Assembly: GCF_026619415.1 (NCBI RefSeq)
Contig: NZ_JAOVZR010000001.1
Coordinates: 4,076,501-4,140,500, forward strand
Source of the DNA: Hoeflea algicola
Lineage (GTDB): Bacteria > Pseudomonadota > Alphaproteobacteria > Rhizobiales > Rhizobiaceae
Length of the DNA stretch: 64,000 nt
Reading direction: 5' to 3'
Of the stretch, positions 18,017-27,286 are shown piece by piece. The position numbers and the translations under genes were made by a program. Positions within the stretch are counted from its first letter, which is position 1. The number at the start of each line of letters is the position of its first letter. The notes below the pieces were generated by a model. It saw only the letters and a program-made list of their open reading frames with translations, was not told the DNA's origin and did not search any database.

Positions 18017-18967
18017 TCATGAAAAATCTGACTTCCAATTCTCGTCCGGACCGGCCTGACCTTCGATCTTGACCATGTAGCGGCTGCCGGATCGACCCAG
18101 CGCGCAGGTATAAAGCGGTTTGCCATTGGCGCTCAACGTGACGGAAATGTCACCATTGTCGGCAAAGCCGATCAAGTCGCCTGGCTGCAAGCGGCTGATG
18201 TCGCCTAGCGGCATCGGCGCCAGCGCCACGGCGGCCTGCAAACTGATCTGCGAGCGCGAAACCCGCTCGCTCAGCCGCTCTGTCCAATTGCCCGGTTCGG
18301 CTCCGGATTTGCTGTTCGGCTTGACCGCAGTCAGCTTCGACTTGAGCAGCAGCGCTTGCGGCAGGACTAATGTCAGAGGCGCGCTGATCGCGCCGAATTC
18401 GAGATTGAGTGTCAGCGCTGCGGCGTGGAAATTGGGGGTTGGATCGTCTTCTTCGTCCGGAATATCGGCACGCGGCCTGCTCGCGCTTGCCTTGGATTGG
18501 GGGTCGGCGCTTACCACGTCGCGCAGCGTATCATTGAGCTGTTCGAACACCACCAGCGACATGTCGAGCTCGATCCCGGACAATGGGCGTGCGACAATGT
18601 CGAGCTGGTCGGGATCAGAACCGCCGAGCAGGCACTCGACCAACCCGATGACCAGTTTGGTGCCGCACAGAATCCCGATGTCCGGCGACCAGCCGGAAAT
18701 GGTGGCTTCGCAGTAGGCTGCATCTCGGCTCAGGTCCGCCAGCAGCACACGCCGGCGTCCAAGTTTGATGTCGCCAGGCCGCGCATCAACCGCAATTCCG
18801 ATCGACTTGTTCAAGGAACCCGCCAAAGCCGGGCACAACAGCGCCAACAGGGTCTGGCATTTTTGTTCGATGGTTTCGGTTTCGCCCTTGGCGCCGATCA
18901 TCCGGTCCAGCAGGTCGGGATCCAGTTTCCGGAGGCTCGGTGTTGAACTTGGTGCGCTGGCGTTCAT
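18017..18967 (-). CDS. fliM: Flagellar switch protein FliM
   Basis: A 316-residue protein in the FliM position of the motA-fliM-fliN-fliG operon. The C-terminal domain has the SpoA pattern (LGDISRLQPGDLIGFADNGDISVTLSANGKPLYTCALG). The N-terminal CheY-binding motif typical of enteric FliM (LSQxEIDALL) is only loosely matched (LRKLDPDLLDRMIGAKG). Binds CheY2-P and sets motor speed in rhizobia. Starts four bases after motA ends. Confidence 0.9.
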   Translation of the reverse strand: MNASAPSSTPSLRKLDPDLLDRMIGAKGETETIEQKCQTLLALLCPALAGSLNKSIGIAVDARPGDIKLGRRRVLLADLSRDAAYCEATISGWSPDIGILCGTKLVIGLVECLLGGSDPDQLDIVARPLSGIELDMSLVVFEQLNDTLRDVVSADPQSKASASRPRADIPDEEDDPTPNFHAAALTLNLEFGAISAPLTLVLPQALLLKSKLTAVKPNSKSGAEPGNWTERLSERVSRSQISLQAAVALAPMPLGDISRLQPGDLIGFADNGDISVTLSANGKPLYTCALGRSGSRYMVKIEGQAGPDENWKSDFS

Positions 18968-18971
18968 TGGA

Positions 18972-19847
18972 TCATGCAGCCTTTGCTTCGCCGCCGCCCG
19001 GGTTCATCATTTCCTGCTCGACGGCGTCAATCGACGGGCGCTCATAGGATGAGATGGTCTTGCGGCCGTGCTCCAGCGCTACCTGCGGCACCGAACCGTT
19101 CATGTAGGCGAGCAGGGTCTGCTTGACGATGGTGTAGAGCCGGTTCTGCTTGGTCCGGACAATCTTGATGTTAAGTGCGATCGGCCCGAAGATGCAGTAG
19201 GAAAGGAAAATGCCGAGCATGGTTCCCACCAGTGCCGCGCCGATCAGACCGCCCAGCACCGCAGGCGATTCATTGATCGCCGCCATCGCCTTGATCACAC
19301 CCAGAACGGCGGCGATGATGCCCAGCGCCGGGCAGGCGTCCGACATCACGCTCATGGCATTGTAGGGCTTGAGCCGATCCTGCGCGATGGTGTGGATTTC
19401 CTCGTCCATCAGCGCTTCGATCTCGTGCGGACGGGCGTTGCCTATGATGATCAGGCGCACGTAATCGCAAATGAAAGATGTCAGTTCCTTGTTCTTCAGC
19501 ACCGTCGGCGCCGATTGAAACAGTTCCGACTCTTCGGGGTTGTCGATGTGGCTTTCGATCTCGTTGCGGCTCTTGGTGCGCAGGTCGCGCATCAGCGAAT
19601 AGAGAATGCTCAGCGTGTCGAGATACTCGCGTTCCTTGGGTACGGTGTTCTTGAACGCCTCGCCGATCGCTTTCATCGTATCCTTGATGGTCTTGATCGG
19701 GTTGGACATCACAAAACCGCCAATGGCAGCGCCGCCGATGATCATCAGCTCGAATGGCTGGTTGAGAACTTCGATGTGGCCGCCCATTGCCATGAACCCG
19801 CCGAGCACGCAGCCCAGCGTAATAACCAAGCCGATTACGATATTCAT
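18972..19847 (-). CDS. motA: Flagellar motor stator protein MotA
   Basis: A 291-residue membrane protein with N-terminal ([22 protein letters not shown]) and internal ([40 protein letters not shown]) membrane segments and a large cytoplasmic loop with charged residues that contact FliG. Forms the proton channel with MotB, encoded 14.5 kb away. First gene of the minus-strand operon; a copy of the flagellar promoter motif lies 38 bases upstream. Confidence 0.96.
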   Translation of the reverse strand: MNIVIGLVITLGCVLGGFMAMGGHIEVLNQPFELMIIGGAAIGGFVMSNPIKTIKDTMKAIGEAFKNTVPKEREYLDTLSILYSLMRDLRTKSRNEIESHIDNPEESELFQSAPTVLKNKELTSFICDYVRLIIIGNARPHEIEALMDEEIHTIAQDRLKPYNAMSVMSDACPALGIIAAVLGVIKAMAAINESPAVLGGLIGAALVGTMLGIFLSYCIFGPIALNIKIVRTKQNRLYTIVKQTLLAYMNGSVPQVALEHGRKTISSYERPSIDAVEQEMMNPGGGEAKAA

Positions 19848-19884
19848 GACATTTCACCCGCGATTATTGCATGCGATCCAACTC

Positions 19885-19907
19885 CTACGGCGTGAGCCTT
19901 GTGTGAA
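19885..19907 (-). promoter_or_regulatory. Flagellar promoter motif upstream of motA operon
   Basis: Read on the minus strand: TTCACACAAG, nine bases, GTAG, ending 38 bases before the motA ATG. Same gap as the other copies. Confidence 0.65.
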
Positions 19908-19952
19908 GCTGAATCTGTTCCTCTGGTGAGTGCTTCTCTACCGTCGACCAGC

Positions 19953-19975
19953 CTCGCGCAAGCATGTTGACCTAT
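19953..19975 (+). promoter_or_regulatory. Flagellar promoter motif upstream of the DUF1217-flgF-fliI operon
   Basis: CTCGCGCAAG, nine bases, CTAT, 77 bases before the GTG start at 20052. Together with 19885-19907 it forms a divergent pair in the 204-base spacer. Confidence 0.65.
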
Positions 19976-20051
19976 TTCCGGACATATACCGGGAGAGGCG
20001 CGCCGATTTGCGGCCGCTGCTTGTCTCGCTGGATCAACAAGGGGCAAATCG

Positions 20052-20834
20052 GTGACAACCACTTACACCAGCTACCGTCTGATCTCACAGGATATTCCGC
20101 GTTCAATCGAGCGTATCGCCAGCCAACCCGTGGTGGCCCGCGAGAGCGAATATTACCTGTCTCGGATCTCCGAGGTGAAGTCGGTCGATGAGTTCATGGC
20201 CGATACGCGCTTGTTCAATTACGCAATGAAGGCGCATGGGCTGGAGGACATGTCCTACGCCAAGGCATTCATGCGCAAGGTCCTGACCGAAGGTGTCGAC
20301 AAAGATGACGCATTCGCCAACAAGCTTGCCGATTCAAAGTATGCGGCCTTCGCCGAAACCTACAATTTCGCGCGGAACGGCGAGACGGCGACGATCTTCA
20401 CCAAGGCGCAGCAGGGCACGGTCGACAAATATCTCCGGCTTACGCTCGAAGAGGACGCCGGCGTCGACAATACCGGTGTCCGTCTGGCGCTGTATTTCCA
20501 GCGCTCCGCGCCAGAACTCACATCGGCCTATGGCATTCTTGCCGACACGGCGATTTCGCAGGTCGTGTTCACGGCCCTCGGGTTGTCTTCCGAACTTGCC
20601 GCTTCTGATATCGACCGGCAGGCAGACATGCTGGATGCGCGTATCGATATCGAAGATTTCAAGGATCCCGAAAAGCTCGGCAAGTTCCTGGAGCGCTTCA
20701 CCGCTCTGTGGGAGCTCGAAAATCCGTCCTTCGGGTCGGTCGATTCAAGCGTCTTGCTCGGCTCCTCGGCCGGCTTCGGAATTACTCCGGAACTGATGCT
20801 GTCGCTCAACAATCTCAAACTTGGTGGTCGTTAA
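20052..20834 (+). CDS. DUF1217 flagellar-cluster protein
   Basis: A 260-residue protein from GTG 20052, preceded by AAGGGG. It matches the alphaproteobacterial DUF1217 family (TTTYTSYRLISQDIPRSIERIASQPVVARESEYYLSRI; KSVDEFMADTRLFNYAMKAHGLEDMSYAKAFMRKVL). The family lies in flagellar clusters between motA and flgF in rhizobia; its role is unknown but probably in assembly of the axial structure. Its stop overlaps the flgF ATG by one base (TAATG). Confidence 0.88.
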   Translation: MTTTYTSYRLISQDIPRSIERIASQPVVARESEYYLSRISEVKSVDEFMADTRLFNYAMKAHGLEDMSYAKAFMRKVLTEGVDKDDAFANKLADSKYAAFAETYNFARNGETATIFTKAQQGTVDKYLRLTLEEDAGVDNTGVRLALYFQRSAPELTSAYGILADTAISQVVFTALGLSSELAASDIDRQADMLDARIDIEDFKDPEKLGKFLERFTALWELENPSFGSVDSSVLLGSSAGFGITPELMLSLNNLKLGGR

Positions 20835-21559
20835 TGCAGAGTTCAATCTATGTCGCGCTGTCCTCGCAGATAGCACTCGAGCGCCGCATGAACACGCTTG
20901 CCGACAATGTCGCCAATGCCAACACGACCGGCTTTCGCGCCACCGAGGTCAAATTCAACGAGGTTATGGCCGACACCGGCGCCGCCGATGTTTCATTCGT
21001 CAATCAGGGCCAGGATTTCCTGTCCACCGAGAATGGCGGCTTGCGCGCCACCGGCAGTCAGCTTGATTTTGCCATTCGCGGCGATGCCTGGTTCATGATC
21101 GAAACCCCGACCGGGCAGATGCTGACCCGGGACGGCCGTTTTACGATTACCGAGGCCGGGGCACTGGTCAATATCAATGGTTATCCGGTGCTTGATCCCG
21201 GTGGCGCTCCGCTTCAGCTCGATCCTGCGGGCGGCCCACCCGAGGCCGGCCGCGATGGTGGCTTGAGCCAGAATGGCGTGAGACTCGGCGCGATCGGACT
21301 TTACCAGGCTGATCTGTCCCAGGGGTATTACCGTAAGGGATCGCTCGGAGTGGTGCCGGTCGTTCCGCCCGAACCGTTGCTGGATACACCCGGTGCCGGA
21401 CTGGTGCAGGGCTATGTCGAGGATTCCAATGTCAACCCGGTCGCCGAGATGAGCCAGCTCATCATGGTGTCGCGCGCCTTTGAAAACGCCTCGGCGATGA
21501 TGCGCAGCACCGACGATATCTTCAAGGAAGCAATCCGGACGCTTGGCAGCGGCAGATGA
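20834..21559 (+). CDS. flgF: Flagellar basal-body rod protein FlgF
   Basis: A 241-residue proximal rod protein from ATG 20834; upstream in-frame codons lie inside the DUF1217 gene and are not part of it. It has the N-terminal rod motif (ALERRMNTLADNVANANTTGFR) and the C-terminal counterpart (GYVEDSNVNPVAEMSQLIMVSRAFENA). Secreted through the flagellar export gate without a cleaved signal. Followed by fliI. Confidence 0.94.
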   Translation: MQSSIYVALSSQIALERRMNTLADNVANANTTGFRATEVKFNEVMADTGAADVSFVNQGQDFLSTENGGLRATGSQLDFAIRGDAWFMIETPTGQMLTRDGRFTITEAGALVNINGYPVLDPGGAPLQLDPAGGPPEAGRDGGLSQNGVRLGAIGLYQADLSQGYYRKGSLGVVPVVPPEPLLDTPGAGLVQGYVEDSNVNPVAEMSQLIMVSRAFENASAMMRSTDDIFKEAIRTLGSGR

Positions 21560-21614
21560 TGACCGAGCTCGATCGGATTGATCACCGTAACGTTTTCACC
21601 GTCGGTGCGGGCTT

Positions 21615-22994
21615 GTGAGCGGCCGCGAGGGGCTGGCGAGGCTCGCCGAAGGTGTGCGGGAATTTGTCAGGCCGGAAGGCGGGCATGATGTCACCGGCAC
21701 CGTCACGGCGGTGGCGCCGGGTCGATGCGTCATCGCCGGGTTGTCGCGGCATGTCAGAATCGGAGATTTCGTCGGCTTTCGCAGGACTGATGGGGTCAAG
21801 CTGGCCGAGGTGGTCAGCCTGGGGCCGGAGGAGCTGATAGCCTGCCCGGTTGATGGCGCTTCGCAAGCCAGCATCGGCGAGACCGTCTGGCGCCGCGGCG
21901 CATTTCGCTTGTCACCCGATGCCAGCTGGTGCGGACGCACCATCAGCGCACTGGGCGAACCTGTCGATGGTCTCGGGCCTTTGCGGCAGGGTGCAGTTTC
22001 GCGCACCGTCACCGGACCACCGCCAGCTTCTATGTTGCGCCAGCGAGTCACCAAGCCGCTGCGCACCGGCGTTCGGGTGGTCGATGTGTTTACGCCGATT
22101 TGCCAGGGCCAGCGTCTGGGTATCTTTGCAGGGTCCGGGGTCGGCAAGTCGACGCTGCTGTCGATGTTCGCCAAGGCCGCCGATTTTGACCGGGCCGTCG
22201 TCGCGCTGGTCGGCGAACGCGGCCGTGAGGTCCGCGAATTCATCGAGGACACGCTGGGCCCAAACATGGCCAAGACAGTCGCGGTGGTGGCCACCAGCGA
22301 CGAAAGTCCGATGCTGCGCAAACTGGCGCCGCAGACCGCAATGGCCGTCGCCGAACATTTCCGTGATCGCGGCGAAAACGTCCTGCTGATCGTTGACAGC
22401 CTGACCCGTTTTGCGCACGCGCTGCGCGAAATCGGAATGGCAGCAGGTGAGCCGCCGGTGGCGCGCGGTTATCCCGCCTCGGTCTTCACTGCCTTGCCGG
22501 GTTTACTGGAGCGTGCCGGGCCGGGACCCGTGGGGGCAGGTGCAATCACCGCGATCGCCTCCATCCTTGTCGATGGCGATAACCACAATGACCCCGTAGC
22601 TGATTCCGCGCGCGGCATTCTCGACGGCCACCTGGTTCTGGATCGGGCGCTTGCCGATGAAGGCCGCTACCCGCCGGTCAATCCGCTGACGTCGATCTCG
22701 CGACTTGCCCGCAAGGCCTGGCGCGGCGACGAGGAAAAACTGGTCATGCGTCTCAAGGCGCTGATCCACCGCTATGAGGAAACCCGCGATCTGCGGCTCA
22801 TCGGCGGCTACCGGGCTGGCTCCGATGCCGAGCTGGACATGGCCATCAAGCAGGCTCCGGTGATTTATGAAACCCTCAGACAGACGCCCGAACAACCGCC
22901 GAGTGCCGATGCCTTCGCCGAACTCGCCGAGGCAATGAAGGCCGCGGCTGGAATTCCGACGACAGCGCCCGCCAGTGAAAGGACCAGACCGTGA
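21615..22994 (+). CDS. fliI: Flagellum-specific export ATPase FliI
   Basis: A 459-residue ATPase of the F1-beta-like family, starting at GTG. The Walker A motif GSGVGKST is at residues 173-180, Walker B around VLLIVDSLTRFAHALREIG. It energises export and uncouples chaperone-substrate pairs; its usual regulator FliH is probably the protein at 33773-34393. The stop overlaps the GTG start of the next gene (GTGA). Confidence 0.96.
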   Translation: MSGREGLARLAEGVREFVRPEGGHDVTGTVTAVAPGRCVIAGLSRHVRIGDFVGFRRTDGVKLAEVVSLGPEELIACPVDGASQASIGETVWRRGAFRLSPDASWCGRTISALGEPVDGLGPLRQGAVSRTVTGPPPASMLRQRVTKPLRTGVRVVDVFTPICQGQRLGIFAGSGVGKSTLLSMFAKAADFDRAVVALVGERGREVREFIEDTLGPNMAKTVAVVATSDESPMLRKLAPQTAMAVAEHFRDRGENVLLIVDSLTRFAHALREIGMAAGEPPVARGYPASVFTALPGLLERAGPGPVGAGAITAIASILVDGDNHNDPVADSARGILDGHLVLDRALADEGRYPPVNPLTSISRLARKAWRGDEEKLVMRLKALIHRYEETRDLRLIGGYRAGSDAELDMAIKQAPVIYETLRQTPEQPPSADAFAELAEAMKAAAGIPTTAPASERTRP

Positions 22995-23551
22995 GCGAGA
23001 TCGACAGTATCGAGATCGAAGACGAAACCCCACAACGCAAACCGGCCCGGAAACGCACCGGCGACCGCGCCCTGTCGATCGTTGGTTTCCTGCTCGCCAC
23101 CGCGGCAGCGTTTTTTCCCTGGTATGTGTTCTTCAATCAAGAGAGCTTCGGCATAGCTCCGATGGGATACGCCGATACACGCGATCTGCCGGAGACGGTG
23201 GGCCGCAGTGTGGTCAATGTGTCGCCGCTTGCCATTCCGGATGAAAAGGACGGTTCCACCGAGAGGTCCGCGTTCGACCCGATTATCACCGCAACGGTTC
23301 CCAATCCCGAAGATGGCGCCCGCAGCGCGTCGCTTGATGCCGAGCCCGACCCAAACCAGACCTTCCCGGGCAGGCCGAAATACCGCCTGCTCCATGTTGC
23401 CAACGGCCGTGCCCTGATCGAGGACAAATCGGGCATGTATATTGTCCGTATAGGTTCGGTCCTGCCCGACAACTCCCGCCTCGCCACGCTCGAACAGCGT
23501 GAGGGGAGATGGGTGATCGTGACCTCCAACGGTGAAGTCATTCAGCGCTGA
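22991..23551 (+). CDS. Flagellar-cluster hypothetical membrane protein (186 aa)
   Basis: A 186-residue protein with a basic N-terminus (KPARKRTGDRA), one membrane segment (LSIVGFLLATAAAFFPWYVFFN, about residues 28-50) and a polar C-terminal domain with beta-strand character (YRLLHVANGRALIEDKSGMYIVRIGSVLPDNSRL). It overlaps fliI (GTGA) and precedes flgB, where rhizobia carry an uncharacterised gene of this type. Function unknown; a membrane-anchored assembly factor is plausible. Confidence 0.75.
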   Translation: MSEIDSIEIEDETPQRKPARKRTGDRALSIVGFLLATAAAFFPWYVFFNQESFGIAPMGYADTRDLPETVGRSVVNVSPLAIPDEKDGSTERSAFDPIITATVPNPEDGARSASLDAEPDPNQTFPGRPKYRLLHVANGRALIEDKSGMYIVRIGSVLPDNSRLATLEQREGRWVIVTSNGEVIQR

Positions 23552-23621
23552 CGCGCTGCCATTCCGGCGCCACGCCGGCGGTTGTAACAATCCGATCCGC
23601 CTCACCGCAGAATTCGTAAGG

Positions 23622-23644
23622 CACGCACAAGATTGACCGCATAG
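23622..23644 (+). promoter_or_regulatory. Flagellar promoter motif upstream of flgB
   Basis: CACGCACAAG, nine bases, ATAG, ending 31 bases before the flgB ATG. The most divergent of the seven copies, but the CAAG-N9-NTAG core is kept. Confidence 0.5.
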
Positions 23645-23674
23645 TTTCCGAACTGCACAGGACGGAGATACGCC

Positions 23675-24052
23675 ATGCAACCGATCCAGCTTTTCGAACT
23701 GACCTCCAAGCAAGCGCACTGGCTCACGGTGCGCCAGAGTGTCGTCGCGGGCAATATCGCCAACGTCAATACGCCCGGCTATGCGTCGCGGGAAGTCGCG
23801 GCTTTCGATGCGGTGTTGCAGGAAACCGGGACGCGGATGGCCGCGACCCAACCAGGTCATTTCCGGGAAGATCCGATGCGTGGCGCGGTGCGCAGTGGCA
23901 AATCAGATGAAATTGACGTTTTGCCATCGGGCAACTCAGTCAACTTGCCTGACGAGCTGAGCAAGACCGCCGAAATCAAGCGCCTTTATGAACTTAACAC
24001 CGGGATGGTGAAGGCGTTCAATAGAATGATGCTGTTAACGGTAAGGCGCTGA
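23675..24052 (+). CDS. flgB: Flagellar basal-body rod protein FlgB
   Basis: A 125-residue proximal rod subunit with the rod motif RQSVVAGNIANVNTPGYASR near the N-terminus and a C-terminal amphipathic helix. GGAG precedes the ATG. First gene of the operon flgB-flgC-fliE-flgG-flgA-flgI-motE-flgH-fliL-fliP. Confidence 0.95.
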   Translation: MQPIQLFELTSKQAHWLTVRQSVVAGNIANVNTPGYASREVAAFDAVLQETGTRMAATQPGHFREDPMRGAVRSGKSDEIDVLPSGNSVNLPDELSKTAEIKRLYELNTGMVKAFNRMMLLTVRR

Positions 24053-24057
24053 ACTAG

Positions 24058-24474
24058 ATGGATCCGCTGTCACTCGCTTCGCGCATCGCGTCTTCTGGTC
24101 TCAATGTCCAGGAAACCCGGATGCGCGTCCTGTCCGAAAACCTTGCCAACGCTCAGTCCACCGGTGATACCCCCGGCGCTGACGCCTATCGGCGCAAGAC
24201 CATCAGTTTTTCCTGGGAACTCGACCGCTCGCTCGGCGCATCCAAGGCCAAGGTCTCCAAGCTCGACGTCGACCCATCGGATTTCTCGATCGAGTACGAT
24301 CCGGGAAATCCCGCCGCCGACGACAAGGGCATGGTCAAGCTGCCCAATGTCAACGTGCTGGTGGAATTGGCCGACATGCGCGAGGCCAACAGGTCTTACG
24401 AAGCCAATCTTCAAACCATCAAGCAGACCCGTGAACTGGTCTCGATGACGCTCGAACTGCTGAGGAACCAATGA
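24058..24474 (+). CDS. flgC: Flagellar basal-body rod protein FlgC
   Basis: A 138-residue rod subunit; [25 protein letters not shown] at the N-terminus and [22 protein letters not shown] at the C-terminus are the paired coiled-coil motifs of the family. Starts five bases after flgB and overlaps fliE (ATGA). Confidence 0.95.
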   Translation: MDPLSLASRIASSGLNVQETRMRVLSENLANAQSTGDTPGADAYRRKTISFSWELDRSLGASKAKVSKLDVDPSDFSIEYDPGNPAADDKGMVKLPNVNVLVELADMREANRSYEANLQTIKQTRELVSMTLELLRNQ

Positions 24475-24806
24475 TTGACATGATTGCAGCCAGCGGTGCG
24501 CTGTCACGGTTGTCGGGCGGTGCAGACACCGAACTCGCCAGCGCGGCGACGATGCCGCAGATGCCGGCGACGTCCGGCGTTCCAACCTCCAATTCATTCG
24601 CCGATGTGATGCAGTCGCTCGGCGAAGGTGTGGTTTCCAACCTGAAGGTTGCCGAAGGGCAATCATTCGCTGCGGTTCGTGGCGAAGCTGCCACGCGTGA
24701 TGTCGTCGATTCCATCATGAAGGCCGAACAGTCACTGCAAACCGCCATCGCCATTCGCGACAAGCTGGTAACGGCCTATCTCGAAATCGCCCGTATGCAA
24801 ATCTGA
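24471..24806 (+). CDS. fliE: MS ring-rod junction protein FliE
   Basis: A 111-residue protein; the C-terminal half ([34 protein letters not shown]) matches the conserved FliE helix. FliE joins FliF to the rod. It overlaps flgC by four bases. Confidence 0.93.
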   Translation: MIDMIAASGALSRLSGGADTELASAATMPQMPATSGVPTSNSFADVMQSLGEGVVSNLKVAEGQSFAAVRGEAATRDVVDSIMKAEQSLQTAIAIRDKLVTAYLEIARMQI

Positions 24807-24817
24807 GGAATTCCGCC

Positions 24818-25607
24818 ATGAAGGCATTGGCCATCGCCGCCACAGGCATGAACGCGCAGCAACTCAATCTTGAAGTGATCGCCAACAACGTGGCGAACAT
24901 CAACACGACGGGTTTCAAGCGCGCCCGCGCCGAATTCGCCGATCTGCTCTATCAGGTCGAGCGCAACCAGGGCGTACCCAACGCCTCCAATCAGGCGATC
25001 GTGCCCGAGGGCGCGCATATCGGCCTTGGCGTTCAAACCTCGGCGGTGCGCAACCTGCATATTCAGGGCAGCTTGATCGGCACCAGCAACAAGCTCGATC
25101 TTGCCTTGGTCGGCCGCGGCTGGTTCCAGATCGAAAGCGCCGACGGTGGAACCAATTACACCCGCGCCGGCGCCTTCAACACCAACGCAGAGGGCGAACT
25201 CGTCACCATCGATGGTTACCGTGTTGTGCCCGGCGTCACCTTCCCCGAAGACGCCAGCGAAGTTATCATCTCCCGCACCGGTCAGGTCTTCGCGCGAGAT
25301 CGGCAACGACGCCGAAATGCAGGATCTGGGCCAGTTGACGCTTGCCAATTTCGTCAACGAGGCAGGCCTCGAGCCAATGGGCGACAATCTCTTCCGCGAA
25401 ACACCCGCTTCGGGTCCGGCGATTGTCGGCGTTCCCGATGATCCGGGCTACGCCCACATTCAGCAGGGTTATCTCGAAGGCTCCAACGTTGATCCGGTCA
25501 AGGAAATCACCGACCTGATTTCGGCCCAGCGCGCCTATGAAATGAATTCCAAGATCATTCAGGCGGCCGATGAAATGGCGTCTGTGGTTTCCAAGAACCT
25601 CCGGTAA
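24818..25607 (+). pseudogene. flgG: Distal rod protein FlgG, frameshifted at about residue 160
   Basis: Distal rod subunit with the rod motif [21 protein letters not shown]. The first frame ends early at 25441 with an unrelated tail after VFAR (codon 25295-25297). The other frame from 25299 gives [20 protein letters not shown] and the true C-terminus ([22 protein letters not shown]). Dropping one base at 25297 or 25298 joins them into an intact 262-residue FlgG, the normal length. Either a sequencing error or a loss-of-function mutation that would block flagellum assembly. Confidence 0.9.
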
Positions 25608-25625
25608 CAAAGGACCAGGCAAAAC

Positions 25626-26108
25626 ATGACGTTTCGCCCCACATCGCAGTTGCCACTGCTCCTTCGCGGAGCCATCGCAGTCGCGTGCGTGCTTGGCGCC
25701 ATGGGGCCTGTTCAGGCCGGCCCGCGGACTGCCGTCGTGCCGCACCGGACCATCTATCCGGGCGAGGAACTCAGCGCCGATCTGGTACGCGAAGTCAACG
25801 TCACCAACCCCAATCTGCGTGGCGGGTATGTTGCCATCACCAGTGAGGTTCTTGGCAAGGTCACCACCCGCACGTTGCTGCCGGGCCACACAATCCCGGT
25901 TGCGGCCTTGCGCGATGCCTGGGCGGTCGAGCGCGGCTCCACGGTGCCTTTGATCTTTGACGGCAACGGCATGATCATCACCGCCGTCGGCACCCCGCTG
26001 CAAAACGCCGTCATCGGTGATTTCATTCAGGCCCGCAACATCGAAACCGGCGTTGTGATCTCCGGCACTGTGATGGCTGACGGAAGCGTTCGGGTGGCGC
26101 CGAAATGA
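25626..26108 (+). CDS. flgA: P-ring chaperone FlgA
   Basis: A 160-residue periplasmic protein with a signal peptide (LPLLLRGAIAVACVLGAMGPVQA) and the SAF-like FlgA domain (VPHRTIYPGEELSADLVREV, GKVTTRTLLPGHTIPVAAL, AVGTPLQNAVIGDFIQARNI). It assists FlgI assembly into the P ring. Overlaps flgI by four bases. Confidence 0.93.
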   Translation: MTFRPTSQLPLLLRGAIAVACVLGAMGPVQAGPRTAVVPHRTIYPGEELSADLVREVNVTNPNLRGGYVAITSEVLGKVTTRTLLPGHTIPVAALRDAWAVERGSTVPLIFDGNGMIITAVGTPLQNAVIGDFIQARNIETGVVISGTVMADGSVRVAPK

Positions 26109-27286
26109 TTCGCCATCTTGCAAAATTCATCGGTGTCTGGGCTGCGATTCTGGTGTTGACCGGGTCCGGTCCCGGACCCGATTCAGACACGGTCCCGGAT
26201 GCTGGTTCCGGCATTGATTTCGGTTTCGTGCAGCGCGCCGGTGCGGCTTCTCGGATCAAGGACATCGCGTCACTGCAGGCGGCCCGCGACAATCAGCTGA
26301 TCGGTTACGGCCTGGTGGTCGGATTGCCGGGAACTGGCGACGGCCTGCGCAATTCGCCCTTCACCGAGCAATCGCTGCGCGCCATGCTGCAAAATCTCGG
26401 CATTTCGACAGAGGGTGGCGCCTCGCGCGCCAACAATGTCGCAGCCGTGATCGTCACTGCTAACCTGCCGCCCTTCGCATCCATTGGTTCGCGGATCGAT
26501 GTCACTGTTTCCTCGCTCGGCGATGCAACCTCGTTGCGTGGCGGCACGCTGGTAATGACCTCGATGTCCGGCGCCGATGGTCAGATCTATGCCGTCGCCC
26601 AGGGCTCCGTCATCGTCTCGGCGCTTTCCGCCGCCGGTGACGCGGCAACTCTGCAGCAAGGTGTGGCGACAGCCGGACGTCTTCCGGGCGGCGCCATCAT
26701 CGAACGTGAAATCCCGGCCACTTTCAAAAGCGTCGGCGGTCTTGTCTATCAGTTGCGCAACCCGGATTTTTCCACCGCTGTCGGCATGGCGGATGTGATC
26801 AACGCCTATTCCGAAACCCGCTATGGCAGCGCCATTGCCGAAGCACGTGATTCCACCACGGTGGCCGTGCGCAAGCCCAAGCAGGCAGACCTCGCGCGCC
26901 TGATGGCCGAGCTTGAAGGCCTGATCGTGGAAACCGACACACCGGCACGTGTGGTTATCAATGAACGCACCGGAACCATTGTTATCGGCAACGACGTCCG
27001 CGTTTCCAAGGTTGCCGTCAGCCATGGCACCCTGACGGTGCAGATCAAGGAAACTCCGACGGTGGTGCAGCCGTCGCCGTTTTCACGCGGCGTGACTGCA
27101 GTTGAGCCGCTGACCGACATTACCGCCGGCGTCGACGGCGGTCAGGTGGCCATCATCGACGGTCCTGACCTGCGTACCCTGGTGGCTGGCCTCAATTCGA
27201 TCGGCGTCAAGCCCGATGGCATCATCGCCATTCTGCAGGGGATCAAGTCCGCTGGCGCGCTTCATGCCGAATTGGTGCTTCAATGA
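26105..27286 (+). CDS. flgI: Flagellar P-ring protein FlgI
   Basis: A 393-residue protein with the FlgI signature ASRIKDIASLQAARDNQLIGYGLVVGLPGTGDGL and conserved C-terminus (GIIAILQGIKSAGALHAELVLQ). It forms the periplasmic ring around the rod. The N-terminus is unusual: after the hydrophobic signal (FIGVWAAILVLTGSG) an acidic Gly/Pro/Asp stretch of about 20 residues precedes the mature start, making it longer than the usual ~370 residues. Confidence 0.95.
   Translation: MIRHLAKFIGVWAAILVLTGSGPGPDSDTVPDAGSGIDFGFVQRAGAASRIKDIASLQAARDNQLIGYGLVVGLPGTGDGLRNSPFTEQSLRAMLQNLGISTEGGASRANNVAAVIVTANLPPFASIGSRIDVTVSSLGDATSLRGGTLVMTSMSGADGQIYAVAQGSVIVSALSAAGDAATLQQGVATAGRLPGGAIIEREIPATFKSVGGLVYQLRNPDFSTAVGMADVINAYSETRYGSAIAEARDSTTVAVRKPKQADLARLMAELEGLIVETDTPARVVINERTGTIVIGNDVRVSKVAVSHGTLTVQIKETPTVVQPSPFSRGVTAVEPLTDITAGVDGGQVAIIDGPDLRTLVAGLNSIGVKPDGIIAILQGIKSAGALHAELVLQ

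Noticed and set aside
23618..23640. Sigma-54-type promoter (GGCACG...TTG) before flgB
   Set aside because: The GG-to-TG spacing is two bases too long for sigma-54, and the N9 motif shared with other flagellar units explains the same sequence.
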